Notes under the pieces: generated by a model
The model's database searches: none
Told to the model about the DNA's origin: nothing
Seen by the model: the letters and a program-made list of their open reading frames with translations, nothing else
Part shown: piece by piece, positions 1-11,388 of the stretch
Position numbering within the stretch: position 1 is the first letter of the stretch
Layout of the letters: each line of letters starts with the position of its first letter
Source of the DNA: Lunularia cruciata
Taxonomy: Eukaryota; Streptophyta; Marchantiopsida; Lunulariales; Lunulariaceae
Direction: 5' to 3'
NCBI GenBank assembly: GCA_948567375.1
Contig: OX419760.1
Span: 17,732,001-17,796,000, forward strand
DNA length: 64,000 nt
Made by a program: the position numbers and the translations under genes

Positions 1-1213
1 ATCATTGATAGGGATGGGAGGAGGAGGAGGTTGGACATAAGATAAAAAGGAAGATGGATTAGAAACAAAGGGTTTCAACTTGGAAATATGAAAGATAGGG
101 TGGATTCACATATAACAAGGTAAGGCAAGTTGATAAGCAATAGGAGAAACAATTTGGGTGACATCAAATGAACCTATTCAATTAGGAGCAAGTTTACAAG
201 CTTGGGTATCAAGTGGGAGGGGTAGGTTACTAGAAGAAAGCATGACCTTATCACAGAGTTGAAAGGTGAGATCATGATGATGTTGGTCTATGTATTGTTT
301 TTGATGATTTTGAGCAACAAGGAGATAAGATTTGTAGGGATTGGGATATTGTGGTCAAGAAGGTGAAAGTATGAGGAACATGAAATGGAGGAGGAGAAAG
401 AAGGGAATCTAGAACAAGTGAGTCTTGGCCAAAATTAAGGAAGGATGGAGAGAATCAAGTGCTTGCATATTTGGAATCCTTGTAGGTAAAATCAATAGCT
501 AGAAAGACATTCATCTCAATTGGTATGGTGAACATTAACAAAGGCACCAAGCATATCCTTTAAGGTGTAATTTGCAAGTTTGGTTTGTCCACTAGTTTGA
601 GGATGATATGCAATGGACAATGCAAGCTTGATGCCAAGTAGCTAGAGGAGTACTTGCCAAAAATTTCCTTTGAATCAAGGATCATGGTCGGAGATGAGTA
701 CACGAGGTATCCAATGATTCTTGAAGACATTGCAAAAGTAGATATGGACCAATGTTGAGGGATCTACTATATCAAAGGTTGGTGCCAAATGGATTTGCTT
801 ATTAAGTTTATTCATAAACACCACAATTATTGTGTGACCTTCTTTGTCTTGGGTGAGGATATGATGAGATCTAAGCTCATGTGTTCCCATCAAGCAGATG
901 GGATGGTAAATAGTTGAAGGAGTCTACTCGGTTTTTGGTTGTTGGCCTTATTGTATTGTCAAGTCTCACAAGATCAAAAAAATTCTCAAACATCTTGTGC
1001 CATGTTGCATCACCACCATTGGCATTCTAGGGTATCCAAGGTCTTGTCTACTCCCATGTGAGCAACGATTGGCAAGTCATGGGCTTCTTGAAGGTGCACA
1101 AGTTGTAGATCACCCTTGGTTGGAACATAGATCCAATTCTCATAGAATAGAAGGCCTTCCTTGAAGGAGAAGGTGTTGTATTCCTTATCATGTGCTACAA
1201 GATGACCTTGTAC
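1..1213 (-). pseudogene. Chromovirus copy B, decayed integrase region
   Basis: Read on the minus strand, this is the end of a Ty3/gypsy pol gene: relics of the integrase zinc-binding region (about 900-1210), the catalytic core (about 480-900) and the segment leading to a chromodomain (1-300). It aligns, with many indels and stops, to the better preserved copy A at 12900-14130. The only open stretch, at 675-893, matches the integrase core around the second catalytic Asp (…SDHDP). Integrase would insert element cDNA into the genome; this copy cannot be translated. The sequence resumes at 1906 after a solo LTR and the element continues to 18233. The C-terminal end lies outside the window. Confidence 0.8.
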
Positions 1214-1905
1214 TGTGAGCCGGCCTGTCTCTCACTTAGGATGAACCTCTGATGGCTATTATGGTAGCCCACCATGGACTAAGAAGGCAAGGAACCCCAA
1301 CTCCATCATACTCCTCCAAGGCTAACACTTCAAGACTCAAGACATTGCTTACTAGAGAACTCAATGAGAGAGAGATAGTTGCAAATGAAAAGATGATGAG
1401 TACCTCCTCACCCCTTGTTTATATACTTGTGAAATAGTTACGTACCAAAGTTACTAGTTACCGTAGTAACTCAAGTTACTAGACTAAAAGTCAAGTAAAG
1501 TAAAAAAGTAGAAAGGAATATCCATTCACATGGGCATATTCCCCTAAGCATGTGGTCTTATCTTGACCCAACCACTAAGTCAAGGATTCCTTCACATGGG
1601 CTATCCTTGGACTAAAGAAGAATCCAAAACAAAAAGGCTTGCGGGCCCAAGAGTTCTCAACTCTTTCCTCAAAGCCAAACACCTAGGAATAATACCAAGT
1701 CAACACACTAAAATCCAAAATAGTGGTGCTCATCTTTTCTACTTCCTCTAAAGTAAGGTCCCCTCTATCTTGGATATGGCTAACTTTAGCTAACCATGAC
1801 TAATATAGAACCATCCTTTATCTCTATATAAATAATATCTCTTAAGTACTTGTAATACCAAGCTAAATATCACAATATCACACACATGCACAAATGGGTG
1901 TTACA
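1214..1905 (-). mobile_element. Solo LTR of Ty3/gypsy family 2
   Basis: This 692-bp sequence has the same length and ends as the LTRs at 47102-47793, 52032-52723 and 56654-57345. On the minus strand it starts TGTAACACCC and ends GGCTCACA. It is flanked by GTAC on both sides, and copy A carries the uninterrupted chromovirus sequence with a single GTAC at this point, so the 4-bp target duplication is well supported. No internal region is present, which indicates LTR-LTR recombination after insertion into copy B. Short plus-strand open frames inside it are spurious. Confidence 0.92.
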
Positions 1906-3120
1906 GTACCATCTGAAAGAAGAAGTCTTGTTGTAAAGTAGTCCTAAACTCAATTTGGACTTTTGAGTCAAATGACACTATCATAATTACCATTGTGATG
2001 ATAGGAGGAGACTTCTAATTGTGTCATCATGATAAGGCATTGGGCATCGACAAAACTTGTCGGGTTTGTTGGTTTGTACTCAAGTTTGATTCAAACAACT
2101 ATAATTGTCCCTTCTATCAATGATGTTGATTCTTCATGTGCTCTAAATGTAATGTTTGCAACAAGGGTTTGTATCGGTTTGCATGATCACTTGTTTCACC
2201 AAGAGATAATGCCTCCATACCTTGGTGGTATATACCATTGCTAGTTGTTCTTGATCTTGAATAGAGTAATTTCTTTTTGTAGTTTTTAGTTATGGAGACA
2301 CAAAAGCAATGGGATATAACCCATTTAGAAATTTTTATTGCAACCTAGCTCCAATGGCAAAGTTAGAAACATCAAAATAAACCACACAAGGTAGTTGAGG
2401 ATCTTATGGTTGAAGAATAGGTCTTGAAGACACCTTATGTTTCAACTTCTAGAATGTTTCTTTGGGCTTGGTGGTCTATTGAAAGCTTGAGATCTTCCCC
2501 AAGAGATCAGTTAATGGTGCAACCACATGAGCACATTAGTGGACGAACCGTTGGTAAAAACTTGCCAATCCATGAAATACCCACACTTTTGTGGAGTTTT
2601 TTGGAGTAGGCCAATCAGTTATGGCATTGATTTTCTCCTTTTCCATCTTGATCTCTTTGATGAGACCTTATGACCCAAGAAGGTAACTTCCTTCTACCAA
2701 TAAGCACACTTTGACTTCTTGCAATAAAACTTCTATTGATATCATTGTCTTAGGACTTCTCGCACATGATTCATGTGTTCAACCTTTGTCTTGCTATAGA
2801 CTAAAATCTCATCCAATAATACTTCCAAATATTGATCCAATTAGCCATCCAATACCCAATGCATCTAATCTATGAAGATTGTTGTAGCATTAGTGAGTCC
2901 AAATGGTAGAACTCTCCATTCAAAATGTCCATACCTTGTGCAAAAGGCAATCTTTTGCACATCCTCTTTATCAATGGGATCTATTGATAATTTCTTTAGA
3001 GATCCAACTTGTAGAAGTACCATGCTTCACTCAATTGATCTAGCAAGTCATCAATTTGAGGCAAAGGATATGTATTCTTCATTGTTTGTTTATTGAGACC
3101 ACAATAATCAATACATAAGT
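1906..3120 (-). pseudogene. Chromovirus copy B, decayed RNase H and RT
   Basis: This continues copy B on the minus strand: the RNase H/integrase linker (about 1906-2250), RNase H (about 2250-2640) and the palm part of reverse transcriptase (about 2640-3120). Alignment to copy A (11750-12900) is clear at the nucleotide level, for example around the tether after the catalytic FLDD region. No open frame of useful length survives. It ends at 3120, where copy C inserted; the upstream part of the same RT resumes at 15738. Confidence 0.8.
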
Positions 3121-3561
3121 TGTAAAAGACCAAGGAAAGAAATAGAAGAATGGAAGATCAAAAAGAAAGATCACATTGGGACTCTTGAATGAAAGAAACT
3201 ACAAATGCCTAGCATGAGCTTTGACTATGGTATTTATAGGAAACATACAAGGTTCTTGAAAAGCTTCTCAAGAAGCTTCTCAAGAAGCTTCTTAAAAATT
3301 GCCTTCTTTGAGTGCAAGCCAAGTTAACCATGAAGTTTCTTGAGAATCTTCCTTTTAGAAACCGCCTACTTGGCATGCAAGCTAAGCTTCCCAAGAATCT
3401 TCCTCTTAGAAATCACCACTTGGCATGCACATTACCCAATACTTGGAGGTACCAAGTAGCTTCCTAAATACTTTTAGAATATTCTTATAATTCTTGGATA
3501 ATTTGACTTATTTACTACTTTGTTACTCAATCAACTCATTTGTAAAATCCATATTTTTATA
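3121..3561 (-). repeat. 3' LTR of chromovirus copy C
   Basis: This is an LTR of the same family as 9183-9579, in minus orientation. On the plus strand it begins TGTAAAAGACC and ends next to the purine-tract complement TATTCCCCC. It contains several GAAGCTTC-type palindromes (about 3255-3300) and a TATA-like stretch near 3230. The flank at 3116-3120 is TAAGT; the flank beyond the partner LTR at 15738-15742 is TAAGC. The pair fits a 5-bp target duplication with one substitution. Confidence 0.85.
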
Positions 3562-3898
3562 TATTCCCCCACCACTATTTGGTGACATTCTCATCACCAT
3601 GGATGCTTCAAACTCCTGGATGGCTATTTCTGCATTTTGAAGATGAGAAAGAGGCTCCCAAGTGGCATCATGAAGGAGATACTCTTTCCAAATATGTTTC
3701 CCTCAATATGTTGTTGGTGGCCATGTTGAATGTGGTAAAGTGCAAGAATACAATCAAGCTCATACTCCTCATGGTCATGGATGGGGACAGAAAGAGGAGT
3801 AGGTTGGACACAAGAAGAAAAGGAAGATGGATCAGAAACAAAGAGTTTCAACATGGAAATATGAAAGACAAGGTGGATTTGCATATAAGAAGGCAAGG
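3562..3898 (-). pseudogene. Chromovirus copy C, integrase tail and chromodomain relic
   Basis: On the minus strand this encodes the end of the integrase (…HLVFHISMLKLFVSDPSS) followed, with a frame change, by a chromodomain remnant (HEEYELDCIL…, then GSLF and IFKMQ). Chromodomains bind methylated histone H3 tails and steer chromoviruses to heterochromatin. The fragment stops at 3898, where a copia LTR begins. Confidence 0.75.
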
Positions 3899-4765
3899 TG
3901 TAATCTTCTGAGGTTAGGAGGTCTCCTAACACAAGAGAAACACAAGAGAAAAAACACAAAGCTTTGCATTCAATCTTTGATGCCCCAAAGGAACACCTTT
4001 ATTGTATGATATAGCAACAAGGACTCCTCTAAAGGAAGCTCCACCCTTGGATCAGATACATGGATTAGTAACATGTCAGAGAGCTCTACCCTTAAATTAG
4101 TTGCATACATGGGTGACATGTTGCTTCTGATCCTATTTTGTTGGTCAAACCATCTTTGACCAAAAGGAATCTTTAGAGAATCTTCCTATAGGAATCTCCA
4201 AATTGCATGGGTTGAGGTACCATTAGAAAGATCTCAATGAGACGAGCCAAGGGGAGGGAAGGCCAACTTTTCTTTCATTGGGTGGAGGAATTTTCACATT
4301 CTTGAGGCCTATTCATCTGTTTAGGCCTTCAAAATTGGCTTTGAAGTTTCCATGCTGTTTTAGACTCCTTTATTAGTAAAAGTCCTCTTTTTGTGACACC
4401 TCTATCTGATATACCTAGCCCATCATACATAACATCCTTCCTGTTGTTACTAAGCAAATTTTCACATTTGGATAATATGTCTAGCTTTTAGTATTACAAA
4501 TTTAGGTTATCTTTAGCTCTTGCCTCTTCGATTATAGACCAAAAACCAAAACAAAATACACATATTACATAGAAGTATATGGTTCACCTCTATGTGAGGC
4601 TATGTCCACAAGAATGCTTCAAGAAAACTTTATTGACTCCGTGCTCACAGCCATATCTGTCATATCTAGAGCTCTATCACTCTCACCATCCACTTTGACC
4701 ATCAACCTGTGAGAGACCAATCTCGATTATAGTGTAACCCTAAGGACTAAGATTAAAACTTAACA
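3899..4765 (-). repeat. Probable 3' LTR of a Ty1/copia element
   Basis: On the minus strand the segment starts TGTTAAG directly after a purine-rich tract (complement of CCCCCTTGACTC at 4770-4781) and ends …AGATTACA. Its position just downstream of copia RNase H, the TG…CA ends and the polypurine tract support a 3' LTR of about 867 bp. No second LTR of this element is present, so the exact ends are inferred. Left flank: CAAGG at 3894-3898. Confidence 0.6.
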
Positions 4766-6115
4766 AAATCCCCCTTGACTCTTGTCTTGGGGTTTGTAAC
4801 CTTGCTAAAAAATTTATCACTCAGCATGAAGCTCTAGACAAATAGTCAAATGCTTGATCACTCCTTTAAACTAGGATAAACTAGAACTTATAACCATAGC
4901 CCATACAAGGATAGAGTAACTAAAATAGCCAAGGTCACTTCCAATGCTAAGTCACCTTATTCATGCTCCACTTTCACACCTTGTAGTGTAGCACAATGCC
5001 TAGAGATACTTTCTGAAGGTATGACTTTGGTAAAGGCATCAGCCGGGTTGAGTTTACCATCAATCTTGACTACCTCAAATTTTTTCTCTTACACAGCTTG
5101 CCTAAGAAAGTAATACTTGATGTCTATGTGTTTAACCCTACTATCCATCACCTGATTTCCAGCTAGGTGTAAAGCACTTTGACTGTCACAATGAAGCATT
5201 ACATTACCATGCAATAGCTCCATCTCAGCAAAAAGTCTATCCAACCAAATTGCCTCCTTTGCTGCTTTCATTGCTGCCACGTACTCTAGTAGAGTGTGCA
5301 ACACACTTTTGCAAGGTAGATCTCCAAATAATGCACCCACCACCAAGTGTGAATACATACTCCATTTTTGACCTCCTCTTGTCGATAGTCAGCATCTACA
5401 CAGCCATCTAGTGATACGACATTCATTGATCTTCTATCAAATAAGAGCCCATAGTATAGTGTACCTCTCAAATACTTGAGAAACCACATAATTGCTTCCC
5501 AATGTGTCCTTCTTGGATTTGACATATACTTGCACACCTTACCCATTGCTAGGGCAAGATCAGTTGAAAATGCAAGTCATCAAGTACATGAGACTCCCAA
5601 CAGCCTTCTCTTAAGGAATGTTAGCCATCAAACCCTTCTCCACGGCATTTGTAGGACAACATGCCACTTAAAGCTTGAAATGAGGAGCTAGAGGAGTACT
5701 TACTAGTTTATGATTCTCCATATTGATTTTAGTAAGTACCTTCCTAACATACTTACCCTACATCAACCACAACTGACCAGTGCCTAAGTTCCTTGTGATC
5801 TCCATGCCTAATATCCTTGTGGCCAACCCTAGATCCTTCATCTTGAATTCCAATCTTAAGAGCACCTTGAGCTTGTTCACCTTAGATCTATCCTTGGCAG
5901 CTATCAACATGCCATCCACATACAACACAAGAATAATAAAACCAAAGGTCTTATTACTCATCAGTTTCATGTACACACAAGGATGAAATAAACTTCTCTT
6001 GAAACCCAAAGTGTGCATAAACTCATCAAACCTCTTGTTCCAATGACAAGGTGCTTGCTTCAATCCATACAAGGACTTTGGCAATCTTCACACCTTGCCC
6101 TCTTGGCCTTTGTGG
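4766..6115 (-). pseudogene. Ty1/copia RT and RNase H relic
   Basis: The order on the minus strand is reverse transcriptase (about 6084-5750) and then RNase H (about 5560-5089). Diagnostic pieces are LPKSLYGLKQAP as (M)PKSLYGLKQAPCHW, the RT catalytic region LYVDGMLIA (usually YVDDMLI, so one catalytic Asp is replaced by Gly), YLRGTLYYGL, and the RNase H residues DSQSALHLAGN and KHIDIKYYFLRQAV. Several frameshifts separate the blocks. Gag, protease and integrase are missing: the copia sequence stops near 6115 and chromovirus RT follows directly. The element is dead and was truncated after insertion into copy C. Confidence 0.85.
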
Positions 6116-6496
6116 TACCCTTGAGCATCAGTGAGCTCAAAAGGTAGAACACTCCATTCAAAGTACCCATACCTTGTGTGGAAGGTAGTCTTTTGCACAT
6201 CTTCTCTATCAGTGAGAATTTTCCAATCCCAGTTTGGATATCCAACTTTGAAAATTATTGTGCTCCACTCAATTGATCTAGCAAGTCATCAATTTGAGGC
6301 AAGGGATATGCATTCTTTATTGTTTATTTACTGAGACCATGGTAATCAATACAAAAGTAGAGTCCTCCATCTTCCTTTGGGCAAATAGTACCAATGATCC
6401 CAAGGAGATGTACTATATTCCTTGAAATCCTTCTCCAACAACTCCATTAGTGTTACTCAAAGCTCATCCAACTCCTTTTGTGAGAACCAATGTTGT
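6116..6496 (-). pseudogene. Chromovirus copy C, RT fragment
   Basis: Minus-strand RT segment aligning with copy A 11600-11930: the start of the palm domain (…PKEDGGL…), the conserved [15 protein letters not shown] region and the CTRYGH-type region. It sits between a truncated copia relic and an unclassified block, so the 3' half of RT, RNase H and most of the integrase of copy C have been lost. Confidence 0.75.
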
Positions 6497-8345
6497 GTTG
6501 TGGTTTGCGTATCCATGAAAGAGTAAACTAATGTGGTTTATCTCTATAAAGATGGAGTAGGTTGTATGATGGATTCTACAATTGAGCTGTTGCTATATGA
6601 GCAATCCATGTGCATTTATATGGCTGGCCATGTGGAGTATGATCTTATCCTTTTCAAGGGCTCTTATGTATATAGGTGGTGGAGAGTTAAGAGAAAGGGG
6701 TGTGTTTTAGTTTTAGGAAGCTCAAGTGAGAAAAGGACATTGAGAGAGGGTGTTAGCAAAATATGGAAACCAAGGTATCAAAGGAAGAATTTGAGAAGGA
6801 GATTTCCTATGCTCCCAATCTATTGCTCCCAATCCTTTTCCCATCAAGCTTCATATTCTACATTGTGATAGCTTACTGGACTAGATGTTGGTACATTTCA
6901 AAGAAGCATTCATTGAGTTAGTGATGGAAAACCCAGATCATGTCATCCTTCTAGTGCTTACTTACAAAAACATTTGAGATTTAAAAATTTATGTAATCTT
7001 ATAGGAAAATAGGATTTAATTCACTCATGAGCTTCAAGGTGGAATTATGGGATCCATTTGTCAAAACATGAAGAGACTAAATGACAAATTTGCAAGAGTT
7101 TGGGTCCCAACACGGGAAGTTTGGACTTCTTTGAGGATTGGAATACTTGGAGGATGGCATTTGATGAGATGAGACTAGGGTTGGAGAGAAGAGCTAATAA
7201 GGTACAATCAAGAGACAAAAACCGCGGGAATTGAATAGATTTTGAGTGGATTACAGTCAATTGAAGCAAGGGAGTCAAATTCTCACTCACGGGAGCAAAC
7301 AAGAGAATTCTAAGAGTTGTGTCATATCTTTTATGATTTTTCTATAATATTAGTGAGTTGATAAAGTGCTTACTATATTTATCTTGATAAATTGTACTTT
7401 TGAGTCAATCTCAAATTAGATCTTATTTATTGAAATTGGAGCACTGGAGATCAAATTGTTGAAGAGAAGATTATGATCAAGTTTGGGGTGTTGGTTGCTT
7501 CTAAGGTTGTGATTTGAATCAAGCTATGAAAACTTTTAGTATTGTTGGTGGTTAGATTCTACATCTTGGTATGAAAATTTCATGCAAATTCCTCACATAG
7601 AGAATTCAAGGCCTTTGATCAAATATACTTGGGTCTATAGAGCTCACAAGTTAGGACAACTTAGGAATTAATCCATATCTAAAGATTGGGATTGGATTGA
7701 ACAATCAAAATTTACAAGGTTAAAAAAGAGTAAAAATAGCTACTATGGAAAATTTGGTTAGCTCAAGGTCATAAAGAGTGAGGGCTTAGGCAATAAGTTT
7801 CACTAAAAATATTGTCGTATGCTGAATAGTATTTCTACCTCCAATCATTACTAAATACCAACTCTTTTATTTATGTGACTATGATTGAAGATTTAGGTTA
7901 TTAGAGTGGCTTTAAAAACTAATTGTATCTCTGATCTAGAAATCTTGTACAAATTGCTAAGATTCAAGGGCATACTCTCAATTCGCAATCTCAAAATTAG
8001 GATGAAAAAACCTACAAAAATCTAGCCAAGTTTGAGACCTTGTGAAGGAAGGTATAGGAATCAAATTGTGGCTTATTCATATCATTGGAAAGCTTATCTT
8101 ACATGCTTTCCATTGAATTACAAAACATTCAAATTAAAATCACAAAAACAAAGTTATATCTATATTAGTTGCACAGAGTTTTCCGCATCAAAAAAACATA
8201 AAATTTCCCCACTTGGATTAGAAATTTGTTCAAATCTGATATACATATTGGAGGAAACTTAAAATACATATTGAAATCAACTTGAGGATAGAGCAAGAAT
8301 GCTATTAATTTTATTTTTGAAGAAGACACAAAGAGTTATTTTTGA
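6497..8345. other. Unclassified 1.85-kb block inside copy C
   Basis: This AT-rich stretch lies where the chromovirus protease region would be expected. Neither junction shows obvious LTR ends or a target duplication. Open frames (for example 6533-6868 plus, 7045-7302 minus) are short and match nothing I recognise. It may be a filler sequence from repair or a decayed insertion. I see no RNA gene or regulatory site in it. Confidence 0.4.
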
Positions 8346-9182
8346 ATTCTTGTGATTGGGAACTAATCATGTTCCCAATAGGTGTCTCAAGTTCTCATAT
8401 TGGGATTTCTTGTTTCCTTGATTATCACGCCCCACAAACCTTATTTGGTCAATTTGTCAAGGTATTCTATTCTTGAGTGTACATTCAGCAATGCAATGCT
8501 CAATTTGGTAATAATAAAAGAAATCACCATTTTGTCACAATCTTTCTCCATTTATAGTGCCAAGTGGTTTTTGTTAGATGGCATCAATCTCCATTGGTGT
8601 TGACTCTTTCACTTGTGTGTAGTGTGTGGGCAGATGCTGTGAAGATCCAAGTCAAGACCAAGTTGTTGCAACCAACAAATCAAAGTGCTCAGCCAATAGC
8701 TTCTTCCAAGTGTTTGGGCTCCCACATGGTCACTTTCAATTTGGTGTGTGACTTTAAGCCTCTCACAAATTGATCCAAAGCTACACCTTCTAATATACCT
8801 AGAATTTGCATTATAGTGTTCTCAAATTGAGTAATGTAGTTTCTTTAAGAACTAATTTGCTCCAATTTTGAGTACTTGTACCTTAGAATCATCCAATTAT
8901 TGGACTCTTGAATTCTTCTCATGTCAAGATTGGCATAACAGATTGTCATTCAGCTTGCTCCACTCAAAATTTCCACCATAGTTTTATCATTCCATCCAAT
9001 TAGCTTGAAGCCAAGAGATCCATTCATCTTGACAATTTGCAACTTCAAAATGTCGTTCATAATCAAACAAAAAAATTTCCACTACGTCCAAGAGATTATT
9101 GCCTTCAAATACCTTGGACTTTGGAAATCGGATTTGCTTTTCTTCGTCTCAAAATAGTGCTCTCTCTACAACTCTTGTTGTT
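8346..9182 (-). pseudogene. Chromovirus copy C, protease edge and gag relic
   Basis: The minus strand aligns with the gag region of copy A (about 9900-10760): the Cys/His knuckle region, the …QEPQ…EAM… helix region and the WRIL-containing N-terminal part. Stops and indels occur throughout. Copy A inserted at 9182/9183; the remaining 5' part of this gag continues at 14782. Confidence 0.75.
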
Positions 9183-9336
9183 TGTAACAATATGGAGTTT
9201 AGCGATAAAGTTAGTCGGGCTTACGAAGTAGCACATAAGACAAAGTAGCCTAGAATATTCTGCAAGTATCTGGGAGGCTTCTTGGGAAGCTTCCCGGCTA
9301 GCTTAGCTTGCACCTCAAGTAAGTAGCTCCTAGAAG

Positions 9337-9354
9337 GAAGCTTCTAGAAGCTTC
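9337..9354 (+). promoter_or_regulatory. Perfect four-unit heat-shock-element-like array
   Basis: GAAGCTTCTAGAAGCTTC reads as GAAnnTTCnnGAAnnTTC, the consensus heat-shock element with four correctly spaced units. Further GAAnnTTC dyads lie at about 9384, 9427 and 9440, all upstream of the TATA box at 9468. The 3' LTR repeats it exactly at 14510-14527. Binding by a heat-shock factor is inferred. Confidence 0.6.
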
Positions 9355-9467
9355 CAACTAGCTTAGCTTGCATGCCAAGTAGGCGGCTTCTAGAAGGAAG
9401 CTTCTCAAGTAGGCGGCTTATAGAAGGAAGCTTCTTGAGAAGCTTCTCAAGGACCTTGTATGCTACC

Positions 9468-9475
9468 TATAAATA
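9468..9475 (+). promoter_or_regulatory. TATA box in copy A 5' LTR
   Basis: TATAAATA in the context CCTATAAATACC is a near-ideal plant TATA box. It lies about 110 bp upstream of the LTR end, as expected for the U3/R boundary. It is conserved at 14670-14677 in the 3' LTR. Confidence 0.7.
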
Positions 9476-9580
9476 CCAAAGCCAAAGCTCATGCTAGGCA
9501 TTTGGAGTTTTCTCTCATTCAAGTGTCCCAATGTGAGTTTCCATTCTCCTATTTCTCTCCTCGGATTTGGTCCTTTACAT

Positions 9581-9592
9581 TGGTATCAGAGC
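9581..9592 (+). other. Primer-binding site, initiator tRNA-Met
   Basis: TGGTATCAGAGC, two bases after the LTR end, is complementary to the 3' end of plant initiator tRNA-Met. It primes minus-strand cDNA synthesis. The same site, more or less mutated, is seen in copies B, C and E. Confidence 0.9.
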
Positions 9593-9835
9593 AAGAATGG
9601 GATGGATGGAATTTATGGACCACCAAACCATTGGGATTTTTGCGTCCAAATACTACCCAAGCATCATTTCACACAGTTCATCACCTCGCACTTTGGACAA
9701 GATTTTATGCATATGATCATCATATCTGAGGAACCTTTGGTGCTTCCGGTTGTAACTTATGGAGAACGGTGGACGTGTTGTTTCTATGTGTTAATAAATT
9801 AAATAGATTGGGAGTGGTGTGATAGAGGAGCAACC

Positions 9836-10740
9836 ATGGCAGCAATGCTTGATGTTATCCTTGCTATGCAACAACAAATCGAGCACCTTACTCGATTGTT
9901 GGATGAACGAGATCTTTAACGACTAAGAGCAGGTGGAGAGAGTACCAATCCGGAAGGAGAAGATTGGATCAGATTTCCTTAACCCAAGGTATTTGAAAGC
10001 AAGAATCTCCCAAGTGCAGTGGAGAATTTTGTGTTTAATTGTGAACGGTATTTTGAAGCTACCAATCTACAAGACGAGCAAAAACAGATTCTTTTGGCTT
10101 CTAGCCAATTGGATGGAGTAGCAAAGTTATGGTAGAGATTCCGAGTGGAGCAAGCCAAAAAACAAATGGTTACACCAATCTTGACATGAGCAGAATTCAA
10201 GAGCGCAATAATTAGTCGGTTCCAAGCTATAAATGCCACACAAGCAGCACGAGATAAGTTGGCAAAGTTGAAACATATTGGCTTTGTAAGAAGTTACATC
10301 ACGCAGTTCCAAAACACCATCATGCAAATTCTAGATATATTGGGAGGTGAAGCTCTGGATCAATTTGCAAGAGGCTTGAAGGCAAGAACCAAATTAGAGG
10401 TAACCATGCAAGAGCCACAACACTTGCAGGAAGCCATGCGGTTGGCCAAACGTTTTGATTCCTTGGTGGCAACAACTTGGTCTCGACCTCGACCTCCACA
10501 AAGCCTACCAATACACTACACACAAGTGGAGGAGCCAACACCAATGGAGATTGATGCAATTCAACAAAGACCACTTGGCACAACAGAAAGAGAGAAACTA
10601 CGACAAAATGGTGGTTGTTTTTATTATTGTCAGTTGGTGCATTGCATTGTTGAATGTCCACTCAAGAATGGATGACCTCAACAAGTGGAGGTTGCAAAGC
10701 AAAATGATCAGAGAAACGAGGAATCCCAGTAGGAGAATTT
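9836..10740 (+). pseudogene. Chromovirus copy A gag
   Basis: The likely start is ATG 9836. The frame then passes through stops and shifts. The best preserved part is 10259-10675, a helix-rich capsid region (…YITQFQNTIMQILDI, then MQEPQHLQEAMRLAKRFDSLV) typical of the plant chromovirus Retrotrans_gag domain. It is followed by a zinc-knuckle-like end in which the cysteine spacing is abnormal (CFYYC…H…C), suggesting a one-codon insertion. Gag packages element RNA into virus-like particles. This copy is not translatable. Confidence 0.8.
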
Positions 10741-10758
10741 GAGCCACCTACTGGGAGC

Positions 10759-11136
10759 TTGATTAGTTCCAATGGGATTGAAGGCTTGGCCTATGCAAGT
10801 TTGCTTCACTTGCAAGGTATGATATCTAATTGGAGTTGTAGGATTTTGGTTGATTCTGGAAGTTCAGAGAATTGTATGTTTATGCAAGTAGCAAAAGAAT
10901 TGGGTACTCTTATCAAGCCAATGATTGGAAGTAGTTTGATGATGGCGGATGGTAGAAAGTGTTCTTCATTTTGCACCTTGCATCCTGTTACCTTCAAGAT
11001 TTTGAAGGAGTATTTAGAGTGTATGAGGTTTGTAGTGGCACCTCTACACTATGATATCATTCTGGGTCTACCTTGGCTTGAATTTCATAAGGTTCAATTT
11101 GATTGGACTCGATGCCAAATTCAAGTACAACACTGA
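10759..11136 (+). pseudogene. Chromovirus copy A aspartic protease
   Basis: An open stretch of 125 residues carries the retropepsin active-site motif ILVDSGSSENCM at about residues 34-45. It continues through the flap and the second conserved hydrophobic-Gly block (YDIILGLPWLE) that marks Ty3/gypsy proteases. The domain alone is uninterrupted, but stops separate it from gag upstream and RT downstream. Confidence 0.85.
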
Positions 11137-11388
11137 GGTTGGAATTTCTGATTAGGTTGTCTGGTACCTCTGAGTAAGACACCTAAGAAAAGTCAGTCCC
11201 AAGATAGGAAGTTTGTCGAGAAGGTAGCCATAAAGCAAACCTTGAAGGAAGTGGAGTCCCAAGATGGGAAGTTTGCCAAGAACGCAACCATGGAGCAGGC
11301 TTGGAAGAGAGATGAGTCCCTATAAGGGAAGTTTGTTAGTAAAGCAACCATAGAGCAAGCTTTAGAGGAAGATAAGTCTGTATTTGCG

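Larger units (their letters stand above)
9183..9579 (+). repeat. 5' LTR of chromovirus copy A
   Basis: It starts TGTAACAATATGG and ends CCTTTACA immediately before the primer site. It is 397 bp, about 30 bp shorter than its 3' partner because of an indel in the palindrome-rich part. U3 contains repeated GAAGCTTC dyads and then a TATA box at 9468-9475. Confidence 0.92.

Noticed and set aside
1252..1751. Two small plus-strand frames that recur at 47256-47755, 56692-57191 and 61865-62053
   Set aside because: They lie inside the family-2 LTR and recur only because the LTR does.
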